From NCBI RefSeq assembly GCF_963576675.1, contig NC_088911.1, positions 130,265,929 through 130,329,928 on the forward strand: a stretch of DNA of 64,000 bases. The letters are read 5' to 3'. The position numbers and the translations under genes are program-made. How positions within the stretch are numbered: position 1 is the stretch's first letter; each line of letters opens with the position of its first letter. The DNA is from Euphorbia lathyris (taxonomy: Eukaryota > Streptophyta > Magnoliopsida > Malpighiales > Euphorbiaceae). The notes beneath the pieces were generated by a model. That model worked only from the letters and a program-made list of their open reading frames with translations. It searched no databases and was not told the DNA's origin. Below are positions 21,890-31,986 of the stretch, piece by piece.

Positions 21890-22390
21890 ATATGGCTCAA
21901 AAGCAACTCCGGTCTGCGACCATGAGTCAGATGACTCAAAAGCAACTCCGATCTGCGACCGTGATTCAGATGGCTCAAAAGCAACTCCGGTCTGCGACCG
22001 TCAGTCAGATGGCTCAAAAGCAACTCCGGTCTGCGACCGTCAGTCAGATGGCTCAAAAGCAACTCCGGTCTGCGACCGTGAGTCAGATGGCTCAAAAGCA
22101 ACTCCGATCTGCGACCGTGAGTCAGATGGCTCAAAAGCAACTCCGGTCTACGACCGTGAGTCAAATGGCTCAAAAGCAACTCCGGTCTGCGACCGTGAGT
22201 CAGATGGCTCAAAAGCAACTCCGGTCTGCGACCGTGAGTCAAATGGCTCAAAAGCAACTCCGGTCTGCGACCGCGAGTCAAATGGCTCAAAAGCAACTCC
22301 GATCTGCGACCGCAAGTCAGGTGGCTCAAAAGCAACTCCGGTCTGCGACCGTGAGTCAAAATGGCTCAAAAGCAACCCTGGTCTCTAAAT
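21890..22390 (-). repeat. 39-bp tandem array 2 of element C (about 13 units)
   Basis: The unit contains ATGGCTCAAAAGCAACTCC followed by GGTCTGCGACCGTGAGTCAG, again 39 bp. It aligns with the unit of array 1 over its core (ATGGCTAAACAGCTACCC versus ATGGCTCAAAAGCAACTCC). The two arrays are therefore diverged families of one repeat. Confidence 0.93.
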
Positions 22391-22800
22391 CGACCGCAGG
22401 TGTGTAGTGATGCATATAGATGGATGAATGTAGCCTAGTCTATGGATGCATGTAAACACCTATGTGTGTGTGTAGGTGACTGTGCGTGTGTTTGAATGTG
22501 CATAAGTGTGGCTTATGTGTTTTGCTTTATGCGGATGTATGGACATGTGTGTATGCGAACTATGTACATGTGGATGAAATGCTCGGATGGATTCCCTTTT
22601 CATAGGCTTGGAGGATTTTTGTAGCTTCAGATCAAGAAATGATGTTTCGGGCCATCCCCAAGGAGTGCGAGGATGAGGGCGAGGTTAAGTTTGAAACCAA
22701 GGGTTGTAAGGATAAGGATTTGGTCTTGATGAGCTCGTGTCAAAGGGACTCTCGCTTTTAACCAGAGTTTGACGTATTCATTTTTTCCCTAATTTTTGCC
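22391..22800 (-). other. Non-coding 3' region of element C between tandem and hairpin arrays
   Basis: The first part is rich in TG/TGTG (about 22410-22590). No open frame or family motif is seen. Confidence 0.5.
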
Positions 22801-23712
22801 TGAGCTGCCCTTTTCGGGTTTTCAACTCAACGGGATCTCTCCGATGTTCTCTATCTCTCCTTTTGCATGAACTGCCCCTAGGGGTTTTCAATTCATCTTT
22901 TCTATATCTCACTGATTTTCTCTATCTCTCCTTTTGCTTGGATCGCCTCTTTGGAGGTTTTCAATCCAACCTTTTTGTTCAATTTTTCTTCTCTTTTTCT
23001 TTCTTTCTTGATTGTGAATGATACCGGATAGCACAGGGGGTTTATATTCACGGGCCATTTCTATGCTAATCATTTGATGATGAGTTCATGCCCGATGCCT
23101 TCGTTAATGGAGAAGCTTCCGGAGTGAGATGGATGTTGATCTGATTGTAGGGCCATGCCCTCGATTAAAGTTACCGTCTTGGTGTAGGTTAGAAGTTGAT
23201 GCGGGCGTATGCCCCTGCCAACTCGAGGTGAGATTTCGTGTGCGCCAAACTAGGGATACTGCCGTTGGGAGTAGCTATGGAGGAGAGACGCTTCGGTCGA
23301 AGTTTGACCCTTGAGAGGACCACATAGGAGCAGAGGAACCAGACTTCATGGAGCATGAGAGAGAGGAATAGTCTTTTTTTTTTTTAGTTTTTCTTTTTTA
23401 TAGATTTTGGATCGGTTTATAGGTGTTGGGGTGATTTCAGTTGAGATGGGGTGCCTATTGATGCGGGTGTTTTTATGGCAAATGCAACCGTCTAGCTTAA
23501 GTAAAGCACTTGGCAAACATACATTGAGTTGATTACTGCTCAGTTTATTAACCACTGTCACCGAAGTATGCCCTTTCGGGTTTTCACACTTCAGTTATTT
23601 TAACTCTCTCCTTCTATCCCCGGAATTTTCAAATAAGCGCCCCACGGGGTTTTCACTTATTGGGGTGTCCCTTATTGTTGCATAGGCCGTCCTTTGCGGA
23701 TTTTCAACCTAT
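22801..23712 (-). repeat. Six two-stem hairpins with covarying stems in element C
   Basis: Positions are 22801-22829, 22868-22895, 22939-22968, 23563-23592, 23632-23661 and 23682-23712. Each has, on the plus strand, an outer 7-8 bp arm, an inner GC-rich hairpin of 3-4 bp, an invariant TTTTCA linker, and the closing outer arm. Outer arms are TGAGCTG/CAACTCA, TGAACTG/CAATTCA, TGGATCG/CAATCCA, GAAGTATG/CACACTTC, AATAAGCG/CACTTATT and ATAGGCCG/CAACCTAT. They differ in sequence but always pair. Every mismatch is C-A on the plus strand, hence G.U on the minus strand, which is the element's sense strand. Confidence 0.85.
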
Positions 23713-24683
23713 CGGGATTTTCTTCCTTTTTTTTTTTTTTTTTATGAGAAGGATTCCTCGGTTCCCTCGAGATTGATTAAAGTTCTGAACTTTGTTGCCG
23801 CCTTCGGCTTCCCTTGACTACGCATTTGATCTTTCTTCGTTACAGTGAGCTTTTCTTGTACATTTGATTACACATTTGTTGGACAATGTCAACCATTCTT
23901 GCCACCTTGACGCCTCTTGGCTGATCACGTCAACTTTTGATTTATTTTCTTTTACTTCCGATTGACTTGACTTTGCCCCAGGGCCTTTTTATCATCATTT
24001 TTTTCTTCTTCCTTTGTTTAACTTTGAGTCATCATAGGTCTAACCCTTTCGTTGATCCTGGGACAAAATACTTTATCGCTGATAGGTTAGTTGCCCCCGC
24101 CTCGTTCTAAATGGCGCAGTCCTGTACTTGTGTCCCCCCTTGGGGGGAGAAATCTTTGTCGGTGCCTCAGTGTAAGTATGGCTCTGAGGGCTTGTTGCTT
24201 GCTCCATATTTTCTTTTCTTTTTCTCTCTTTTGGACTTTGTTGATTGTCGCTCAATCTTCTTCTTGGCAAAAGCCGGTGAGAACCCTTCGTTTTATGGAT
24301 CTACGTCCGACTTATCATTGTAGAGTCAGGGAATCGCTTCTCATGATTTATTTTGCTTTTTTTTTATTCTCTTAATTTTCTCTCTTCAGTGGTTAAGTAC
24401 TGAGCAATAAGTATATTCTAGAGCTTATGTCCGTGCCATGATAGAAGCGGGAATATCTCAATTAAGTGGATATCAAATGTAAGTACATATGTTTAGGATA
24501 AACTTGTGGAAACGAAATTTCATTGAATTCAAAAGGAGGTTAATAACATCTTGTGGAATAGAAGATAAAATAAAAGACAAGGATAAAGACTACAAGTGCA
24601 ATCCTCTCTCTCATACTACTTCAGGAAGCTTCAAGTTCTCCTGCTTCATAAGCGTCCTCAATCTAGAGAACCTCTTCTTTCGT
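23713..24683 (-). other. Non-coding 3' region of element C downstream of the gag-like frame
   Basis: It is T-rich on the plus strand. It occupies the place where protease, RT and integrase would lie in an autonomous Ogre element, but no motif of any of these is present on either strand. Confidence 0.6.
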
Positions 24684-25493
24684 TTATCCTGATCCGTGGT
24701 AGACTTCACCGTTCAAGGAACAAGTCGAAGACTTCATCCGCTGAGAAGGATCTGGGTCACTTATCTTCCCAGCTTCGATGAGATCTTGGATTTCATGCTT
24801 TAACTTCATGCAAGTGCTTGTTTCGTGACCATATTTCTGGTGGAAGTGGCAATAGCCCCTGCGTTTGACTAATTCAGTGGTTGGACCTCCCATGGCTGGT
24901 AGGGGATGAAGTATATCATGCATTTGTAGACCCTCCAACACTTCTAATAAGGGTTGAGTGAAAGTGGAGAATTCCCTTCCCTCCCTTCTATACTGAGTGG
25001 GCGACAGAGGGCGAACAACCCTGGTAATCTCATGTCCCCGATGGTGTGGATCTTGTTGTGTTCGTGAAATATGGTGTGAGACTACCCTTGGTGCAGTGAA
25101 TGTTTGTGGATTAACTTGTGACGTGAGCTGGAACATAGGTTTCTCCATAGCAGCTTTCGGGATCTCCGCGACTAGTGACTCGCTCAGGACCTCCCTGACC
25201 AACCTTTTCAGCTCTATCTTGAATTCATCTGAAGCAAGGATATCAGGAAGAACTCGCTCGATTTCTACTCTGAGATTGAAATCTCCTATCATCTCCTGGG
25301 AATTTTCAACCCCCTTATGCTTAACATTCTCCGGATCATTAAGAGCACGTTTGAACTCATTAGAAAAGATGTATTTGGCTAAAGCCCCTTGCACACGGCT
25401 CTCAAGATTATGGTTTGAATTGTTGGACTGGGCCATGAGTTGGGTTTCTAACAAGGAAAGAGAAAGGATCGATGAGTGGAGCTTTTTAGGCAT
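24684..25493 (-). CDS. Gag-like protein of element C with Tat/Ogre-type zinc knuckle
   Basis: The frame is open for 269 codons. It starts MPKKLHSSILSLSLLETQLM at 25493; a second ATG (MAQSNNSNHN) at 25445 may be the real start. The N-terminal part has two similar segments (ALAKYIFSNEFKRALNDP and ILASDEFKIELKRLVREVL) that look like an internal duplication. The C-terminal part has EFSTFTQPLLEVLEGLQ and the knuckle YCHFHQKYGHETSTCMKLKH followed by EIQDLIEAGKI, the pattern of Ogre/Tat gag C-termini. The usual Retrotrans_gag capsid domain is not visible. It is the only coding frame in C and has no internal stop. Function as an RNA-binding accessory protein is an inference. Confidence 0.7.
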   Translation of the reverse strand: MPKKLHSSILSLSLLETQLMAQSNNSNHNLESRVQGALAKYIFSNEFKRALNDPENVKHKGVENSQEMIGDFNLRVEIERVLPDILASDEFKIELKRLVREVLSESLVAEIPKAAMEKPMFQLTSQVNPQTFTAPRVVSHHISRTQQDPHHRGHEITRVVRPLSPTQYRREGREFSTFTQPLLEVLEGLQMHDILHPLPAMGGPTTELVKRRGYCHFHQKYGHETSTCMKLKHEIQDLIEAGKISDPDPSQRMKSSTCSLNGEVYHGSG

Positions 25494-25799
25494 TATGAAT
25501 TTTGATGATGCAATGCACGTGCGATGCGAATGCTAAAGCTATCTATTTATGCCTCCTATAGATGGATGTATGCATGATTCGTGATCTACGCTTTATTTCT
25601 CACAACATAAACACGACTTGACAGGAGCTAAACCCCTTTTTTTCTTTTTTCTTTTTATTTACCAGAGCCGTTGGCAGTACTTCGATCGTTTGTGCTAACT
25701 TGCCTGTTTGGAAGTGCCGATGCTTGAAACCATTTCAACTGTTATACACACATTAGTACGAACCCTACAAGTTTATCTTGCAATGCTTTATAAGATGTA

Positions 25800-28700
25800 C
25801 AATGTTGAATGACGCTTGACACGACTGACACTTGTGAGATTGAGACGACCCTCATGATAAGTAAAATTCCCTAGGGCGCTAGGTAAATGAGAGTGTACCC
25901 CGATGATATTCGTGACGTGTAGATACATTGGAGGGGTAGCGACATGAGCGGTGGGAATGACATACTTGGTACATTGATATGACTCACGATCTAAAAAGAA
26001 CAACCTAAGCGATCATGCATGAGGTGTAGGTGAGGGATTGCCCTCCCTGGTAGTAATGACGTACTTCGAAGATACGCGGTGTTACATGGACTGATGTGAC
26101 GCTCATGGTATGTCCGAGACTCAAACAGACCGTGACGGAGACATGCGGGGCACTTGTCCATAGTTTACTTGGTATTGATACTGATCACAAGTTTCCTGAA
26201 ACAGGCCGGCATAGAGGGTGTGTCCTAAACTAGAAGCAAGCGGGACGAGGCCACCACATATGGGGTGTGGGTCGATGGTTAGTTTAAACCCAAGACACAA
26301 ATGCGTAGACGTACCAACGGAACCTTGGTGGGCTATGCAGAAAGTGGTAACACACGGGGCGTGCCTCAAACAGGTTAAGGCATAAGGAGGACGCGAGTGA
26401 CATACATGATGTGTGCCAATTGTCAGCTTCTCTTGGAAAGCCACTATTGCAATGACGGGTATTATTTGACGGGATAATGCACACGGAATACCTGATACTC
26501 GAGGTTCGAATAGGATGCATATGTCAACATCGAGGCATGTGCCTATTATTAATTCCTACTCGACTCACTAGTGCTTGGGCAGAGTGGTTCGAAACATGGT
26601 GCATTTAGGAAATGCGGTGACGTACGTTGTATGCCTTAGAGGTAGCCAAACGGCAGGATGGGAGTCCCACTTAATGTGCCCCCACGATTGACTTATACGC
26701 AACTAACGAACGATGTGATGACTTGATTTTGGGATTTCAACCATCGTGGGGGAAATCCAACATGCTAGGTACGAGACACGAATAGGGTATGCATACGACA
26801 CACGTATTATCTGACCAACTCTGGGTATAGATGAAGCACAGAGATGACTCGAGAGGTACCTTCTAACAACATTGGAAGTGTCAGCTACACACGATACCGA
26901 CACGTATGGTGCAGTCTAAGGATTAACTTAAGCTAGAGACCCCAAATACCTCGATGAATTTGCGGACATCGGTGCGTCTGGTAGAATGAGAAGTGTCCTA
27001 ATTCGATCGAGGTATCAACGAGGCGGAAACGACGACTTACCCGGTACGTGTCGAAGGTCAATTTGTTTCATAGCGCAAACCTGATGATGACATGTTTTAT
27101 GAGAATCCCTAAAGATCTTATGTGGATATTTACGACGTATAGGGTTCATCACCGATATTTGAGATGACTTGGACCTATTACTATGAACAACTCGAGGAGC
27201 AACGGGGACGCACACCAAGACCTTCAAGGTAAGTGCCAAATGTTGGATTTAGCCGCGGTATGAACAACTCGATACTACTGATACGAGCGAGACCCAAATA
27301 GCGATACATAGGGCATATGTCTCAGACTCGTAAATAAGGCAATTCAGAGTTTGGGGCGCATAGACAATAATACCAAGGGTGTAAGGGGAGCGTGTCGAGG
27401 ATTTGACAACGTAAACAAACCGCTGTTTGAGGCGTACTCAAGATATGAGTGACAATTTACAGGGCGTACGTCAAGAGTTTGATAGGAACCTCACGACATG
27501 AACGACTCAGTGTGTCGAGGTATGAGCGGGATGCTCGAGACAGCCCCATAGGGTACGTGCCTAAGGGTGTGACTTGTACTCGATGACATGAATCACTTTA
27601 TATGACAGGTACGGGCCAAAAGTCCAACTTGAACTTGTCGATACAAATGACTCGACGTTGGGGGTGTAAGCAAGATGCACGTGATGACATATATGAACTT
27701 GCCCCGGATTTGACTGGAACTCAATGTCATGAGTGACTCGACATTTGTCATGCGAATAGGACGTACCGAACCGCGTATGTGGGTGTGTGCCACAAGCTTA
27801 ACCCTGACTGGATGGTATAAACGACTCAGTCTTTGATATGTGAGTAAGGTGCGAGGGATGACATACGGAACACGCGTCAAAGGTCGGTCCAGAATTGGAT
27901 AGCCTAAGGACATATTCGTGGGCTACAAATATTGTCAATGACAAGGCGACATGTGGGGCACATTTTGACAAGGCCCCACGTATGACTAAGGCACAAGCGG
28001 TGACATACGGGATATGCACCGAAAGCTGATACACGTGGCATGTCTTAGCGTGGGATATGCACCTAAGGTTTCGATCTTACAACCACGTAACTTTGGAGTA
28101 TAGGTGCACGGCGCGCCGACACACGTGGCATGTCTTAGCGTGCGAAGGTCATGATGGCAACCTACGAGGTGAGGGGCATGGATAATACCACAACGTAATT
28201 TGGAATCACCTAGGCATGGTGTATAGCGTGGCGACATCCATGGGTATGTCTTGAGATACGAAAGGGAGGTGACGACGACCTGTGAGATTATGGTTCTATT
28301 TGAGATCAAGGTACCAGTCATAATCTTGAGATGTGTTGGCCAAGGCGTAGCGACATACATGGTATGTCTTGAGGCGTAAGTAGGACGTGTGTGAGACATG
28401 TGATGAATGGTTAATTCGAGTCTCGAGGGAACCGACGTCGTGATAATTTTTTTCTCTTTTTTTTTTGAACAACCGATATGTTGTCGGTGACATGGCGACA
28501 CACCTAGTACGTCTTGAGTTGACCGTGCAGACAGTGTACATGATTTGCCCCAAGATGCGAATGTCAGGATAAGCGGGGTATGACCACCAAACAAGCCTAA
28601 CCACGATAGAGGGATACAGGATACATTACGACATATGGGATATGTCTCCGGATGATGTAAACACCACGGTGAAGGCGCATGTGACATGTCACGATGCACC

Positions 28701-29880
28701 AGGTACACTCTCTAATGGTATGAACAGGATGATAAAGACATGTGCGGTGTATCCCCCACAAAGTATAACATGGCGAAGACGTAGGGAATACCTAAAGGTC
28801 TAAAGGTGCTCCTCCGGACTAACATATGAGACACATCACAACATGCGGGGTATGTCTTCTGTTACACGGGATACGGCTCTGGACTAGTGTATCTGATATG
28901 GAAGCTGCATATGCGACCTATCGTGATGTATGACCTTGACAATACCCGAACGTACATGATGCACAGTTGTGCATCGAGCACACATCTTGATTGGTCTATA
29001 GCTGACGTGATGGAGACGCATGGGACCTTTCACGATATGGAAGATGAGACGAGGTAAGGACGTATGGGATATGTCACGGCCCAAATGGTATGCCTTTCAT
29101 CTAATGTACATAGCATGGTGAACAAGCACCTGACATGCCCTGACATATGGGGCATGCCACTCATGCCCCTCGCTTGGCATAAGGAATGAGGTGAAGATGT
29201 ACAGGATACGTTATGACACATATAGTACACCTTCTGACCGGTGTGTAATAACATGGTAGAGACACAAGGAATGGGTCACAATATACGAGGCACAACACAG
29301 AAAAGACATATGGGATATGTCACGACATAACGGGTACGCCTCTTGATCGGTGTCTGAATGATTAATGGAAGATGCATGGGGTGTGTTACGTCTCATGGAG
29401 TATGACAAAGTAAAGATGCAAGGAATACATCATCCCATGACAGGTGGGACTCACGACGGGTGGACACGTGATGATATGACGCAGCAAGGATATAGGGGAT
29501 ACGTCACGAGAGAACAGTACGCCTCTTGACAGGGTAAGGACATATTGGAGGTGCCGTGACATACGAGGTATGCCAAAACAAAAGCGTATGGGACATGCCA
29601 TGACATAAGGGTTGTACCTTCCGACTAGTGCCTACAACACTGAAGAAACATACGAGGTACGCTATCATGCATAAGGTATGCTAAGGCAAAGACGCATAGG
29701 ATACGTCACGACATAATGGACATGCCTCCTAGCTAGCATACAAACGACACGGTGAAGATGCACGAGACGTGCCAAGGACGCATAGGATGCGTCCCAACAC
29801 ATAGGTATGACAAGGCAAAGACGTATGGGATACGTCACGACATAACTAGTATGCCTCCTGAATGACACGCGACGCTGGGG
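25800..29880 (-). repeat. Degenerate array of short palindromes in the 5' internal region of element C
   Basis: About 4 kb is built from diverged copies of a roughly 110-130 bp unit. Its best conserved part is a 17-nt inverted repeat, arms GACRYAY / RTRYGTC around 3 nt. Clear cases: GACATATgggATATGTC near 28630 and 29305, GACATACatgGTATGTC near 28350, GACGTATgggATACGTC near 29820, GACGCATaggATGCGTC near 29788. Copies nearest 29,900 are best preserved; those nearer 26,000 are faint. Long minus-strand open frames here (for example 27986-28708) are repeats of the same words and are not credible genes. Confidence 0.7.
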
Positions 29881-31967
29881 TCGACTCTTTCTCACTTTCC
29901 TAATAAACACGTCCTAAATCTACGAAACCTAGAATGGCTGCACGCAATGCGGTTAGCATGCAACGCTCTATATGGTATGACTGCAATGATTCGTTAAGCA
30001 TAGAACGCATTATAACTTAAATCTGACTCGACTGATGTACAACAAGATATAAATCTATACAAACAAACTAGTTAGAAAAAATCGAACATAATGCGTAATC
30101 AGATCGTAACAAGAGAAAGAAAATGTTAGATATCAATCACAATTATCACATCATCTCTCTTCCATCCTTATTCCTCCACACACTCGTTGGTCCAAGTCTC
30201 TTTCCTAGGATTTTGGTATGGGCTCACATCGAGGTCCAGAGGACGCGTGATGCCGTCGATTATTGAGGAAAAAGTAAATCATCCATCAGACAATACAGTT
30301 CGTTTTTGACGTATCAGCGTTCAGTGACTAAGATATCGACCAAGTTGGATTGTCCTTTCGGGATAACTCGTCTTTCGTTCTTTCGTGAGACACATTAGTT
30401 CGGGTTTTGACTCCCTTTGAGCGCATCTCAGTTTTTAGACGTGATTCGAGTTATTCTTCTAGTTCAATCGTTCGTTATCGTCTACGATTCGTTCCCTTTC
30501 ATTCACGTGGATTCGTGTCTCGATTTTTGGATTACAATGAGATCTTTTTGGATCTGTCGAGAGACGTAACCATGCGTTTGTTTAGTGATGGAATCACTTT
30601 TGGATTTTATCTTAGGGAACGAATTCATCGCGTAACGTGTTTGTTCTTAGCGTCGAGAATTCGTTTGCTCATTATACTACATGAAAAGACGGCGAGTCTT
30701 ATTTGAGCGCACGGTAATCTTTCGGCTAACAACAATCCTTTATCCTTTCCAATCTACAGGATACGTCACCTTAGTGTGGTTACAGAAAATCAACGTTTCG
30801 TTGAATCGCGCGTTTATTCGAAGCGAGGATATCACCGTTTTCTTTCCTTTAAGCGCGAGTTTAAGCAAACCTGTATATCGGGCCATATTTCTTGCAGTTT
30901 TGGTAACGGTCGAAATGATCGAGTCGTTAGTCAAAACCAGCAGTCTCGTCCATATGGCGCAATTATATGGTTTGGCTTAATTCGGCTTCGAGATTTCAAA
31001 CGGGGTATATAATCGCTCGAGACACGTATTCAACGGCATTGGTTTATTTTCTTTAACTACCCTCGGGATTGATATATATCGTAGGTTCGGAAAGATTTTG
31101 GTCGTATAGTTTATTTTTCTTTTCTTTTATTTTCTTAGTCACCTTTGCGGACATATCCATTTCTCTTAAGAACAACATGAGGCATAACGTAAAAGCTCGT
31201 CTTTTATTCGGAAGGGACGGGCTACTTGTGCGAAACTTTTCACGTTACAACAAGGTCGTTCGAAACAGAAATGTTCTTCGTTTTTGTTTCGTCTTGATCT
31301 CGTTTTATCCTAATTTATTTAAAGAATGTGAATAACGGCTATTGTTAATATAGTCTTTTGTATCGAAATGTAATTATCCTTAACACCGAACCGATTCATA
31401 CTAATACGTGCTTACGTCATAACGCATTTCCTGAACACGTGCCTTCGTCGGGACACCGAAAGGGACAAGGCGGGCCGCACATGTTCATTCATATGAGATG
31501 ACTAAGTCGTCTTTAGTTCAAATCGTTTCGATGTTTTAGGGTAATTAGTATGTCGATTCATGAGTATATATTAACGCATCGTCTCATTTTCTTTACATAA
31601 TTTAGGATTTAGACACGTATCATGGCGGTTTGAAAACACGAACTGATTCATTTATCACATCAAAAATAGTAACGGGTAATCCTATGGAAACTTCTAAGGC
31701 TATTATATGCTGACACGGCTGACCGCGGGACCTCACAGGACCGCACAGATTCGCCCCTAACGAATGGATGGGGACCCTCTGGTGCCTTACTGTAAGGGGG
31801 AACTTACGCTAGCCTCTTTCGAGCGACGAATGGACTCTCGCTAGAGGTTTCGCGGAAATTACCCAAAGGGTTTGCAATAATGCTCGTGAATGCATACAAA
31901 AAGAAGTAAAACGATCCGTCCCCGTTAAGGGCTTAGTGCATGCCTTCCGGAATCAAATTTCTCGCTT
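29881..31967 (-). other. 5' untranslated leader of element C
   Basis: This is single-copy-looking sequence between the primer site and the palindrome array. Open frames on the plus strand (for example 30407-30706) have no recognisable domain and run against the element's direction. I see no protein here. Confidence 0.5.
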
Positions 31968-31984
31968 CCCCAGCAGAGTCGCCA
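31968..31984 (-). other. Primer binding site of element C
   Basis: On the minus strand TGGCGACTCTGCTGGGG begins 2 nt after the LTR end (TCTAACA at 31987). I recall this as the PBS type of Ogre elements (tRNA-Arg). The tRNA assignment is from memory. Confidence 0.75.
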
Positions 31985-31986
31985 CT

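Noticed and set aside
21175..22390. Possible CRISPR-like array
   Set aside because: Units are contiguous with no unique spacers, in a plant retrotransposon.
21892..22407. Open frames on both strands through the second 39-bp array
   Set aside because: Same cause: tandem repeat with a period divisible by three.
27986..28708. 240-codon minus-strand frame in element C
   Set aside because: Composed of words from the degenerate palindromic repeat; neighbouring frames look the same; no domain.
30407..31335. Plus-strand open frames in the leader of element C
   Set aside because: Opposite orientation to the element, short, mutually overlapping, no family resemblance.
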